A DNA stretch of 25,712 bases from DRVV01 sp964487415 (GCA_964487415.1 CAZAPQ010000016.1:1-25712), one strand, 5' to 3'. Shown: positions 15,938 to 23,607, counted from the stretch's first letter. Program-made: numbers and translations. The notes: a model not told the origin generated them from the letters alone.

Positions 15938-16918
15938 GTGCTCGCGCCTTATTCCTATTGGTTTTTCGAGTCTATTATAGTCCTTGGTTTAGCCCTTCTT
16001 ATAGATCAGATTTTCGGCGAGCCCCCAGATCCTGTCCATCCGACGGTATGGATGGGAAAGGTTATAGCTTTTCTGAAGGCAAGGTTGAGGAACAAGGATC
16101 CTAAGCTTGAAAAGTTTAACGGTATCCTTCTCTGCGTGGTTTCGGCAACAATTTTCACAGTCCCGGCCTACCTAATTTTATCCATAGTCAAAGATTTTTT
16201 GGGTTTTTTGGCCTATACAGTTCTGGCAGCTGTGATTCTAAAGTTGACCTTCGCTTTAAAAGGCATGGCATATTACACGCTTCCAATAGCGAGGGCCATG
16301 GAAAAAGGCGACTTAAGGGAGGCTAGGCGTTGGCTCCACTTTATTGTGAGACGGAACCCTGAAAGCCTTGATGAAAGGCATGTGATCTCAGCCACCATAG
16401 AATCAATCGCGGAAAGCACCGTGGACGGGGTAACCTCAGCCCTATTCTACTATGCCCTTTTTGGAGTTCTAGGCGCTTTGGCTTTCAGAGTGATAAGTAC
16501 TTTGGATTCTATGGTGGGCTACAAGGATTCGGAGCATATAAACCTAGGATGGTTCTCGGCGAGGCTTGACACGATAGCCAACTATATCCCGGCTCGTCTA
16601 ACGGCCTTTATCATGGTTTTAGCATCATGGCTTCTTCAAAAAAACTGGAGGGGTGCTTTTAGGATTATGAAGCGGGACAGGTTTAAAACAGAAAGTCTCA
16701 ATGCTGGATGGCCTATGGCTACGATGGCCGGCGCCCTAAATGTTCAGCTGGAGAAGCCCGGACATTATGTGCTTGGCGACATGGAGGTTGAGCTTACACC
16801 TGCCCATATAAGGGAAGCCCTAAAAATCATGAAGGTGACATCCATACTTTTTTGTCTATTAGTGGTAGTTCCGGTTCTTGCAGTTTTGTGCCTTGCGCTT
16901 TTGCCCATGTTGAAATGA
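15938..16918 (+). CDS. cbiB: Adenosylcobinamide-phosphate synthase CbiB
   Basis: Membrane enzyme that attaches aminopropanol phosphate to adenosylcobyric acid. Signatures are DQIFGEPPDPVHPTVWMGKV near residue 24, IESIAESTVDGVTSALFYY, and STLDSMVGYKDSEHINLGWF. About five hydrophobic helices are visible: one near the N-terminus, two near residues 65-105, one around 160-185 and the last at the C-terminus. I prefer the GTG at 15938, eight bases after AGGAG (15925-15929); a TTG at 15932 is only two bases from that site. The gene begins two bases after the stop of the phosphotransferase gene, so the two are very likely one transcript. Confidence 0.95.
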   Translation: MLAPYSYWFFESIIVLGLALLIDQIFGEPPDPVHPTVWMGKVIAFLKARLRNKDPKLEKFNGILLCVVSATIFTVPAYLILSIVKDFLGFLAYTVLAAVILKLTFALKGMAYYTLPIARAMEKGDLREARRWLHFIVRRNPESLDERHVISATIESIAESTVDGVTSALFYYALFGVLGALAFRVISTLDSMVGYKDSEHINLGWFSARLDTIANYIPARLTAFIMVLASWLLQKNWRGAFRIMKRDRFKTESLNAGWPMATMAGALNVQLEKPGHYVLGDMEVELTPAHIREALKIMKVTSILFCLLVVVPVLAVLCLALLPMLK

Positions 16919-16982
16919 TCAATTACTAATAGGCCATTAAATTGAGCAGCTTGCTTTGGCGATGCTTCAGTGTTACGCCTTT

Positions 16983-18104
16983 TCAAGCTTGGGTAGCCAT
17001 TTCCACTATTCTGAAGATCTCCGAGCTTATGGCTTCAGGAAGACCCATTATGCTGACATCCATGAATCCTCTCACGATCAGTGATACTGCCTGATCCCTT
17101 GACAGCTTTCTAGTCATTAGGTATGCGATTTCCTTTTCTGAAATCTTGCCTACAGCAGCCTCGTGGGTTATTTCTACGCTTCTTTTTCTTGCTGTTAACT
17201 CAGGTATGGACTGTATGTGGGAGTCATCATCCATTATTAGACCCTTGCATTCCAGATGTCCCTTGCAGTCGGGCGCGTTTCCCTCTATAGAGCCTCTAAC
17301 GATAATTTTTGAGCCTTGTCTAGATACTGCCCTGCTTATCATTTCAGCCCTGCTTCCTTTGCCCTTAAGAATGGCTTTAGATCCTACGTCTAATAGGGAG
17401 TTTTTATGGCCGTAGAGTATGCTGTTGAAGACGACTTTGGATTCCTCGCCGTTACAGTATGCCACCGGATACATTTGCAAGTTTCGGACGGGCTTTAGGC
17501 ATATGTAGTTTGATATGAAGGTTCCACCATTCTCTATTACGACTGCGGATATTGGTCTCACAAAGGTGTCCTCAGCCCAATTATGCACCATTGTAAGGTT
17601 AAGGGTGGCACCTCGCTTTACATAGATTTCCGTAACGCCTATGTGGGCAGCCCCCCGAACTTCTGGGTGCTGGAGACAGCCTGCTATAACGTGGGCTTTA
17701 GAATTCTCCTCGGCGACAATTATGTTATGCACCTTTTGTTCCAGATCCTTCTGGGTTATCATCAAACATGCCTGAAGGGGAACTGTTACCTCGGAGTTTC
17801 GTATAATCCTCAGGAAGTATCCGCCAGTATAGTATTCCCAGACTTTCCTTGTCAGCATGTCCGTTTCTCTTGGGACAGCCTTCCATACATAATCCTCGTT
17901 AACCCATGTGTACTTTTGCATGGCAGCCTTTATGTCCATAAGCTCAGCCTTGCCGACGAAGAGCTTGTTAACTCCCGCGTATATCGTGGCCTTGTCTACA
18001 TGGAAGAAGCTGCCTGAGCGTTCCTTTTCAGCGGTAATTCCGGCTTTGGCTGCCTCTTCAAGGATTTTTTGAGGAACCCTTGTCAGCTCTTCTTTGCTGG
18101 CCAT
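16983..18104 (-). CDS. sufB: SufB/SufD-family iron-sulfur cluster scaffold
   Basis: Beta-helix scaffold of SUF-type iron-sulfur assembly, partner of the SufC ATPase encoded just upstream. The 373-residue protein is short for bacterial SufB and has a helical N-terminus, then a beta-helix region. The core ends in NAPDCKGHLECKGLIMDD (Cys280, Cys286), IPELTARKRSVEITHEAAVG (Glu302, His314) and KISEKEIAYLMTRKLS. The Cys/Glu/His set matches the SufB-type cluster or SufC interface site rather than the SufD degenerate form. The ATG follows the sufC stop by three bases with AGGAA as ribosome site. No sufD, sufS or sufE is visible, as in the two-gene archaeal form. Confidence 0.92.
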   Translation of the reverse strand: MASKEELTRVPQKILEEAAKAGITAEKERSGSFFHVDKATIYAGVNKLFVGKAELMDIKAAMQKYTWVNEDYVWKAVPRETDMLTRKVWEYYTGGYFLRIIRNSEVTVPLQACLMITQKDLEQKVHNIIVAEENSKAHVIAGCLQHPEVRGAAHIGVTEIYVKRGATLNLTMVHNWAEDTFVRPISAVVIENGGTFISNYICLKPVRNLQMYPVAYCNGEESKVVFNSILYGHKNSLLDVGSKAILKGKGSRAEMISRAVSRQGSKIIVRGSIEGNAPDCKGHLECKGLIMDDDSHIQSIPELTARKRSVEITHEAAVGKISEKEIAYLMTRKLSRDQAVSLIVRGFMDVSIMGLPEAISSEIFRIVEMATQA

Positions 18105-18107
18105 TTC

Positions 18108-18896
18108 CTACCATCCCGCTATGCTTCTTTGTTGGCATTTTATACATCCTTCATAGCCTTCCCTTTTTATGTCTTCATAAACGCGTTTAGGATCAGAAAA
18201 ACAGTAAATTTGCCCATTAAGCAGGACGCAACCGTACTTGGCATTGAGTTGTTCCATTATGTCACCCTTATGCGTTATTATGAGGGCTGTGCCTCTGCTG
18301 TTCTGCACGTAACGCTGGATTTCGCCTGCTATAAGCTTTAGGCTTTCAACATCCACCCCAGAATCCGGTTCATCTAGAAGCATTACCTTGGGCTTTAAGA
18401 AAAGCATCTGCAGGATTTCGGATCGTTTTTTCTCTCCACCCGAGAAGCCGACGTGAACGCTCCTGCTCAAGAAGCCTGTAAGGTTGAATCTCTCTATTAA
18501 TTGTTTCTCATCCTCGCTGAATTCATCCCTTGGGCTCTTGCCTAAGCATAGTTTTAGGAGATCCGCCAATTTCACGCCCCCTATTTCCGGCGGGCTCTGG
18601 AAACTTACGGCTATTCCCATTTTAGCCTTTTCCTCAACACTCTTTTGTGTGATGTCCTCCCCCATGAAGAGTATTCTTCCTGAGACAATCTCGTAGCCCG
18701 GCAGCCCCATAATGGCGTTGATTAGGGTTGTTTTTCCCGAGCCGTTGGGTCCAAAGAGAATATGGATTTCCCCGCTTTTTAGGTTGAAGCTGACACCATC
18801 TAGAATTAGCCTGCCTTCAACTTTAACCCTTAGATTTTCAACTGTAAGCTGCCCGTCTAAAAGTTTGGTTTCATCCGCAACTGTCATGTGGATCAT
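18108..18896 (-). CDS. sufC: SufC-type ABC ATPase of iron-sulfur assembly
   Basis: Soluble ABC ATPase that drives conformational change in the SufB scaffold. The Walker A is GPNGSGKTT (49-57). The Q-loop is AVSFQSPPEIGGV. The signature FSGGEKKRSEILQ (from residue 151) is SufC-specific, the Walker B is VMLLDEPDSGVD and the H-loop is ITHKGD. The C-terminus carries GYEGCIKCQQRS, a CxxC pair (Cys251, Cys254) not found in well-known bacterial SufC. A second in-frame ATG lies at 18887; a BoxA-like TATATTTT at 18916-18923 predicts a start near 18893, so either a leaderless start at 18896 or a very short leader for 18887. Confidence 0.95.
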   Translation of the reverse strand: MIHMTVADETKLLDGQLTVENLRVKVEGRLILDGVSFNLKSGEIHILFGPNGSGKTTLINAIMGLPGYEIVSGRILFMGEDITQKSVEEKAKMGIAVSFQSPPEIGGVKLADLLKLCLGKSPRDEFSEDEKQLIERFNLTGFLSRSVHVGFSGGEKKRSEILQMLFLKPKVMLLDEPDSGVDVESLKLIAGEIQRYVQNSRGTALIITHKGDIMEQLNAKYGCVLLNGQIYCFSDPKRVYEDIKREGYEGCIKCQQRSIAGW

Positions 18897-18915
18897 CTTT
18901 TCATTGGCATGGAAT

Positions 18916-18923
18916 AAAATATA
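18916..18923 (-). promoter_or_regulatory. BoxA-like promoter element for sufCB
   Basis: On the minus strand this reads TATATTTT. A start about 26 bases from its centre falls at or next to the sufC ATG (18896), which fits a leaderless message; no ribosome site precedes sufC. It lies in the short gap after the ABC-2 accessory gene, so sufCB can be transcribed separately from that operon. Confidence 0.45.
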
Positions 18924-18927
18924 TTGA

Positions 18928-19506
18928 TTAAGATAGGCTTTTCCTTTTTCTTTCTTGAATCTCGATGAAAATCCACTGGCCAGCTAGAACCATGCCTAAT
19001 GGGCTAAGATAAATTATGGCTTCGGCAAGTCTTGATTTTGGGGCTATCGAAGCCAGAATTTCCATGCTCCATGCCGCTGATGCCGTTTGGGCTTCTTCGT
19101 TCAGTAAAATAAGCGTGGTTCTAACCATGCCTGCCGGAGTGTATTCTACGGTTTCTTTTTCGGCTATCTTTTTCTCTAGAAGCACGTTGCCTGCTTTATC
19201 TTTAAGGAAAATTCTAAGTTTTTCAGATGTGAGGTTTTTAGGGATATCTTCTGTTGGCAAGTTAACAAGATACACGGTTAATGTTGAGTTTGTTCTGAAC
19301 TCCATTTTCAAAGTGGTTTCTGGGGTTAGGGTTGCCTGCGGGCCCAGCGGAGTTAAAATCGAATAGCTCATCGGCTCCAGCTGCTCAGCCCCACTTATTG
19401 GTATTCCTATGTTTGCCTGGGGAATCAGCAATAGAATGCCTAGTGATAGGCATATGGCTAAGAGGGTTGCGCCTATTCTTCCAAGGGCTATGCTTAGCCT
19501 CTTCAT
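18928..19506 (-). CDS. Two-TM accessory protein of the ABC-2 transporter (unknown function)
   Basis: I do not recognise the family. From the ATG at 19506, which overlaps the permease stop as ATGA, the protein has 192 residues. A hydrophobic segment at about 10-30 is followed by roughly 130 polar, strand-rich residues with many Thr and Leu. A second hydrophobic segment lies at about 160-181, and the end is basic (ERKRKS). The middle domain would therefore lie outside the cell, held by two helices with both tails inside. A longer frame to 19614 runs over the permease gene and is not credible. Position as third gene of the operon suggests a substrate-contacting or stabilising part of the transporter. 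Confidence 0.75.
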   Translation of the reverse strand: MKRLSIALGRIGATLLAICLSLGILLLIPQANIGIPISGAEQLEPMSYSILTPLGPQATLTPETTLKMEFRTNSTLTVYLVNLPTEDIPKNLTSEKLRIFLKDKAGNVLLEKKIAEKETVEYTPAGMVRTTLILLNEEAQTASAAWSMEILASIAPKSRLAEAIIYLSPLGMVLAGQWIFIEIQERKRKSLS

Positions 19507-20330
19507 ATGTTTAGTCTCCTGCTGAAGTAGTAATATGATATTAAATAGGCGGCGGCTACAAGGCAGTAGCCTCCGGCTATATAAGTTAGGGCCTCGCTGA
19601 AGCTTGGGGTCCAAGTTTCAATTTGCCCTTGGCTTATTAGAGTGCCAATTCGTGTGTAATGGAACTGTAATGCAGTGCTTGGCTGGATTATGGCTAGAAT
19701 CTTTAGTGGTGTAGCGTTTCCGGTGAAAATGTATAATATGGTTAGGATCCCGGATGCCATGGAGATGGCGAAGTATAGCACTATGCCCAAAACTAGCGCT
19801 GTGCCGCCCTTCCGTACTTTCATGGCTATGAGAAGCATTATAGCCGTTATTAGTAGCGGATATGATAGCGAAGCTAGATATGCTGTTATCACTGTGGGCA
19901 TTTGATTGGCAACTGTCTGTGGAGCCATTAGGTAGAGGGCGAAGAATTGGATTCCAAGGAACATTGCCAATGATATGCCTATGGCTGACAGCAGTTTTGC
20001 CGTTAATATCATATGCCTTTTTATTGGATATGCAAGCAGGGTTTGAATGGTTCCCTTTTCGAGGTCGCTTCCAAAACCGTATGCCACATTCTTGAATATT
20101 AGGATTAAGAATATGAAAAGCGGGGTGCCCATTTGTATGCTGACAAGCGAATATGCTAGGCTTTCCTCGCTTCCGGCGATGGATAGGGTGTACCCGCCGC
20201 CTATCTGAACTAGAACAAAGGTGCTTATGGCATATAGGAACGCAAAGACCTCTAGTATTGGGAATCTGAAGTCCTCATGGATTGAGGCTGCCAGAATTTC
20301 TAGGAAAGGCTTTCCTTTCGGCTTTTCCAT
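19503..20330 (-). CDS. ABC-2 type transporter permease
   Basis: Integral membrane subunit of 275 residues with about six hydrophobic helices, near residues 25-43, 70-84, 110-132, 143-167, 176-199 and 246-268. The segment FGSDLEKGTIQTLLAYPIKR (about 86-105), acidic residue then GT then P and basic, is the coupling-helix pattern typical of ABC-2 permeases with E-x-GT-x-x-x-L-L-x-x-P. Its ATG overlaps the last base of the ATPase stop (TAATG), and its own stop overlaps the accessory gene (ATGA). The substrate cannot be told from sequence; ABC-2 systems are usually exporters. Confidence 0.88.
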   Translation of the reverse strand: MEKPKGKPFLEILAASIHEDFRFPILEVFAFLYAISTFVLVQIGGGYTLSIAGSEESLAYSLVSIQMGTPLFIFLILIFKNVAYGFGSDLEKGTIQTLLAYPIKRHMILTAKLLSAIGISLAMFLGIQFFALYLMAPQTVANQMPTVITAYLASLSYPLLITAIMLLIAMKVRKGGTALVLGIVLYFAISMASGILTILYIFTGNATPLKILAIIQPSTALQFHYTRIGTLISQGQIETWTPSFSEALTYIAGGYCLVAAAYLISYYYFSRRLNI

Positions 20331-21253
20331 TATCTTCCCGCCTTTTCCTTCACAACCTTGTAGTATAGCTGCTCTAGGGAGGCTGTTCCAAGCTCTATGC
20401 CCATTATGACTGCGGCGATTTTTCTGGCTATTTTCGGCGCGTCCTCGTAAACGTTTGGCTCCATCCCCTCCGTGGTTACAAGTGAAACTCCCCTGCTGTC
20501 TGTGGATATTCTCTCCACGTATGGCAGTTTTTTAAGCTCCTGTGCAAAGGCTTCAGGTTTGTCCGTGGATATCCTAACAGCCTTCGCTGAGTATCTTTCA
20601 AATAGCTCGTTGATGGGTCCTGAGGCCAAGACACGTCCCTCGCTTATTATCGCCATGGAATCGCAGACTCTGCTTAGCTCAGGAAGAATATGCGAGGATA
20701 TTAGGAAGGTTGTATTCGCTTCCCTGTGAAGTCTCAGGATGAGATCCAGCAGTTTCGTCCTTGCCTCTGGATCAAGATTTGATGCAGGCTCATCGGCGAT
20801 AATGAGCCTTGGATTATGGATTAGAGCATGGGCAATTTCAAACTTTTGAAGCATCCCAGCGGATAGGCCCCTAATCTCTCTATCATAAGCATCTAAGTCC
20901 ACAAGCCTCAAAACCTCAAGCGCCCTCGCCTCTGGAACGCCGTAGATTCTGCATACCCTTTTAAGGTAATCTAGAACCCTGTGGTGGGCTGGAAAGTATG
21001 CCTTCTCATAGATTACGCCAATATCCTCTCTGATTTTCGGGTTGTCCCATGGATCCTCACCTAGAACAGCCACTTCACCTTTGTCCGGTTTCAAAAGACC
21101 CAATACAGCCTTTATGGTGGTTGTTTTTCCAGCTCCATTTGGTCCAATGAGACCCATTATGGAGCCTTCATGGACTTGTAGGCTTAAGCCATTAACAGCT
21201 TTAACCCTGCCATAGCTTTTATGCAGGTCCTCTACAACAATAAGGCTTGACAA
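20330..21253 (-). CDS. ABC-2 type transporter ATP-binding protein
   Basis: ATPase of 307 residues for the permease encoded next. The Walker A is GPNGAGKTTTIKA (from 37), the signature LSAGMLQKFEIAHAL (130-144), the Walker B LIIADEPASNLDPEA and the H-loop ISSHILPELS. After about residue 215 comes the C-terminal regulatory-type domain found in ABC-2 ATPases. The Q-loop is unusual: IGVIYEKAYFP has Glu where Gln is usual. The start is TTG at 21251-21253 with no strong ribosome site. A BoxA-like TTTAAATA at 21301-21308 predicts a leader of about 25 bases. It is the first gene of a three-gene operon. Confidence 0.92.
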   Translation of the reverse strand: MSSLIVVEDLHKSYGRVKAVNGLSLQVHEGSIMGLIGPNGAGKTTTIKAVLGLLKPDKGEVAVLGEDPWDNPKIREDIGVIYEKAYFPAHHRVLDYLKRVCRIYGVPEARALEVLRLVDLDAYDREIRGLSAGMLQKFEIAHALIHNPRLIIADEPASNLDPEARTKLLDLILRLHREANTTFLISSHILPELSRVCDSMAIISEGRVLASGPINELFERYSAKAVRISTDKPEAFAQELKKLPYVERISTDSRGVSLVTTEGMEPNVYEDAPKIARKIAAVIMGIELGTASLEQLYYKVVKEKAGR

Positions 21254-21559
21254 TCAGGCTAACCATCCAATGCGGCTATAATTTTATCCTATATTCTGAA
21301 TATTTAAAGCTGTTTCATCCCAGATGGCAAATGCCCATCCTAGGCTCTCCAATTAAAATTTCCAGTTTCAATAACGCGCAGATTTATGGCGGTTCAGCGA
21401 GGTCATTAATTAGATCTCACTCTAGGTTTTTGTCAACAATCTGAAGAACGGGTTTACGTTCTATTTTCAATACTGGACCACCAGAAAATTAACAGATGAG
21501 CATGTATTCCGATTTCCTTCAAAATTTCGATTTAAGCGGGCGTGAGGATTGCTGGCAGG
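21254..21559. other. Intergenic region between the ABC-2 operon and the V4R gene
   Basis: I see no credible gene in these 306 bases. The right-hand gene ends here and the left-hand operon starts here, both on the minus strand. The only feature I support is the BoxA-like TTTAAATA (minus strand, 21308-21301) for the ABC-2 operon. Two weak short inverted repeats, GATGG/CCATC at 21323-21339 and GAACG/CGTTC at 21446-21461, are not followed by T runs on the relevant strand. No tRNA-like fold was recognised. Confidence 0.5.
21301..21308 (-). promoter_or_regulatory. BoxA-like promoter element for the ABC-2 operon
   Basis: Minus-strand TTTAAATA, 48 bases before the TTG start at 21253. Expected transcript start is near 21278, leaving a leader of about 25 bases. 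Confidence 0.4.
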
Positions 21560-22039
21560 CTATTTTAGTGTTATTTGAAATTCGCAGTGGTGGTCTCCTT
21601 TTGCCATGCATTTTGTCTCCTCAGAAATTGCGTGTTTGCCCGTTAGCGTTTCTACTAGTCCTTCAATGAATCCTCTAACAAAGTGGCATGAGGGTTTTTG
21701 AGAATGCTGCTCCGTGACGAAGGCATTATCGTATATGCGTATAACGAACCTGTCTGCATTCTTCCCTGAACCGACAATTTCCATTCTGCCCCATCCCCAA
21801 CTGGCATATAAACATGCAATTTTGTCAAAAACAGTTGCCGGGTTTTCCCCTTCCCTAAAACGCGTTTGGAAAACTTTAGCCATAGATCTTCCAGCTCCCC
21901 TTCCAGCTATGTACCAGACCAAACCGCTGCCCGCTCCAAGCACTTTGTTAACCTTTTCGAACATTCCCTGTAAGGCTTCAACCCTAAACAAAATCAAGCT
22001 GCCACCTAATTGCATGATTTGTCCCACGCTGGCTTCCAA
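21560..22039 (-). CDS. Stand-alone V4R domain protein
   Basis: A 159-residue protein that is essentially one V4R (4-vinyl reductase type) domain, a small ligand-binding fold. The C-terminal signature is clear: SCHFVRGFIEGLVETLTGKH then SEETKCMAKGDHHCEFQI, with conserved Cys118, Cys144 and Cys152. GSGLVWYIAGRGAGRSMAK near residue 37 is the usual N-terminal helix region. No DNA-binding or signalling domain is attached. The start is TTG at 22039, six bases after GGGGA; a BoxA-like TTTAAAAT lies at 22071-22078. Known V4R proteins include BchJ of bacteriochlorophyll synthesis and ligand sensors; a ligand cannot be assigned here, although the nearby tetrapyrrole genes make that class worth testing. 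Confidence 0.85.
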   Translation of the reverse strand: MEASVGQIMQLGGSLILFRVEALQGMFEKVNKVLGAGSGLVWYIAGRGAGRSMAKVFQTRFREGENPATVFDKIACLYASWGWGRMEIVGSGKNADRFVIRIYDNAFVTEQHSQKPSCHFVRGFIEGLVETLTGKHAISEETKCMAKGDHHCEFQITLK

Positions 22040-22352
22040 TTATAGTCCCCAGAAACAAGCCTAAAATAAAATTTTAAATAATTTATGAACTGGAAGTTTC
22101 GATTAGAAACCAATTATGCTCAGATTTTGAGTCTGAAACGTTAATTTAGCTTTTTGGATGCATGGAGGCGGCATTCCTGAATAGCAATGCTTATATCGGA
22201 AATGTACCATTCACGGAAAACGTGCCAAAACTGAAAATGAATGGAAAGGAAACTGCAAGTTTTCAATTACATACGCAAGCTGAGAGGCCTTCCGGCTGTT
22301 CAAGTTCAGCTGTGGCGGCAAATTATAACTCAAGTATGGGTTGGTGAGGTTG
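22040..22352. other. Intergenic region between the V4R gene and the membrane-protein gene
   Basis: This is a divergent gap. The left side holds the minus-strand BoxA-like TTTAAAAT (22078-22071) for the V4R gene. On the plus strand a TTATAT at about 22190-22196 could be a promoter for the membrane-protein operon. A 61-codon frame at 22162-22347 has no ribosome site and no recognisable protein features, so I do not call it a gene. Confidence 0.4.
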
Positions 22353-23108
22353 TTGCAAACCATCTATAAAGTCAGCTTGATTTTAACTTTCTTTTTGGCA
22401 TTGTTCTATGCCTTTCAGAGTTTTTACCCCGACCTCATGTACAGTTTTTCCAATATTTTTCCACCGTTGATTGCTGGAGCTGCTTTCGCTTCCTCTATAT
22501 TAGCACTGGCAAGGTACTGGGGAAGCCTTAAGGAGTATTTTTCTCTGTCATGGCTCTGCTTCGCCATTGGCCTTGGGCTTTGGTTCCTTGGAGAAGCCAG
22601 CTGGGCTGTTCATACGCTTTATCTAGGGATTGAATTGCCTTACCCATCCTTTGCTGATGTATTTTGGCTAGGCGGTTACATTCCAATGCTAATAGCATTG
22701 CTTTTTTACGTTAAAGCCTTTTTAAAAGTGCTTCCAGGGCGGGTTATATATGCCATTACATTGGCTATTCTAGTTCTGGCTGTTCTAATGCTCACAGTTC
22801 TTGCAGCACCTGTCTTTGGGGCTGAAGAGGATTTAGCCGTAATTTTTGCAGATTTTGCTTATCCCATCCTTGACACAGTTCTACTTTACCTTGCAATCCT
22901 AAGTTCTGCGGTATTTTATAAGGGAAGGATAGGGAAATCTTGGCTGTTCATTACAGCCGGATTTATTTCATACACCATAGCAGACCTCCTATTCAGCTAC
23001 ACAACCACATATGGAATGTACTACTGCGGTCACCCGTTAGAACTCTTATTCCACCTTGGGTACCTGTCGCTAATCCTAGCCTTCCACATTCACGTAAAAG
23101 AATTATAG
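22353..23108 (+). CDS. Eight-helix membrane protein with internal repeat, sensor-like
   Basis: No firm family name. About 251 residues, nearly all membrane: hydrophobic segments near residues 4-24, 36-54, 64-88, 101-122, 133-152, 164-188, 195-216 and 226-246. The segment PYPSFADVFWLGGYIPMLIA resembles a motif I recall from multi-helix sensor domains attached to diguanylate cyclases and histidine kinases. A similar pattern recurs near the C-terminus (ADLLFSY then GHPLELLFHLGYLSLILA), suggesting an internal duplication. Here no catalytic domain is attached. The frame is open from 22341 with several possible starts; GGTGA at 22343-22347 best fits TTG at 22353. The next gene begins 12 bases after its stop. 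Confidence 0.72.
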   Translation: MQTIYKVSLILTFFLALFYAFQSFYPDLMYSFSNIFPPLIAGAAFASSILALARYWGSLKEYFSLSWLCFAIGLGLWFLGEASWAVHTLYLGIELPYPSFADVFWLGGYIPMLIALLFYVKAFLKVLPGRVIYAITLAILVLAVLMLTVLAAPVFGAEEDLAVIFADFAYPILDTVLLYLAILSSAVFYKGRIGKSWLFITAGFISYTIADLLFSYTTTYGMYYCGHPLELLFHLGYLSLILAFHIHVKEL

Positions 23109-23120
23109 GGGAGAAGATCT

Positions 23121-23435
23121 TTGCCTTCGCCTGAAAAGGAATTTGAGGCAATCCTCCTCGAAGCCATAGACGAAAGCCTAAAATCAATGTTAGGCGAAAG
23201 TGGGAAAGAGCTAGTCTATTACCAACTTAAAAATTCGTTTGGACTTAGGAAAGAGAACGTTCCGGAAAAACCGGAGCTTTTTTCCGAATGCCTATACAGC
23301 CTTTTCGGATTGGGTGCAAAAATCATTGAAGCTACAATCCTCAAAAAATTATGCATCAAGCTAAAAATAAAATATGAAGAGAATAAAGACATAAAATTTG
23401 CAGACTATATAAAAGGCATGGCTAAAAGGGAATAG
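23121..23435 (+). CDS. Small NitrOD5-like protein (putative archaeal signalling output domain)
   Basis: A 104-residue, soluble, helical protein. It reads FEAILLEAIDESLKSMLGES, GKELVYYQLKNSFGLRKENV, then FSECLYSLFGLGAKIIEATI. This looks like the small archaeal domain described as NitrOD5, in which a helical unit with a YYxL segment and a FGxGAKxIE segment is often fused to or encoded near sensor proteins. That recognition is from memory and moderate. The start is TTG at 23121, four bases after GGGGAGAAG (23109-23117). It follows the membrane-protein gene by 12 bases, so the two probably form one signalling unit. Confidence 0.6.
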   Translation: MPSPEKEFEAILLEAIDESLKSMLGESGKELVYYQLKNSFGLRKENVPEKPELFSECLYSLFGLGAKIIEATILKKLCIKLKIKYEENKDIKFADYIKGMAKRE

Positions 23436-23607
23436 ACAAATTCAAGAATAAAATACTCACCCTCTAATTTTCCGTCTCAAGAATACAGCTGCAAGTTCAA
23501 AAATTGCTGGTTACCAATTTTGCGGATTTGATTTGTATGTTTTTATTGGTTTATGTGGTTATTGTTTTTAGGTCTTTAGCGTAGCCTGAAAGGTTGATGG
23601 GGGTAGA

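Noticed and set aside
17583..18017. 144-codon open frame opposite sufB
   Set aside because: Antisense shadow of sufB; the sense frame has the full set of family motifs.
19507..19614. 36-residue N-terminal extension of the ABC-2 accessory protein
   Set aside because: It lies within the permease gene; the ATGA overlap at 19506 gives an ordinary coupled start followed directly by a basic stretch and a membrane helix.
21323..21339. GATGG/CCATC inverted repeat upstream of the ABC-2 operon
   Set aside because: Short imperfect hairpin upstream of the candidate BoxA, with nothing else to support a regulator site.
21446..21461. GAACG/CGTTC inverted repeat as a terminator or operator
   Set aside because: Five-base arms with a six-base loop are expected by chance, and no T run follows on the minus strand used by both flanking genes.
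22162..22347. 61-codon frame before the membrane-protein gene
   Set aside because: No ribosome site, Ser/Asn-rich sequence without recognisable pattern, and no family resemblance; the overlap with the next frame is probably chance.
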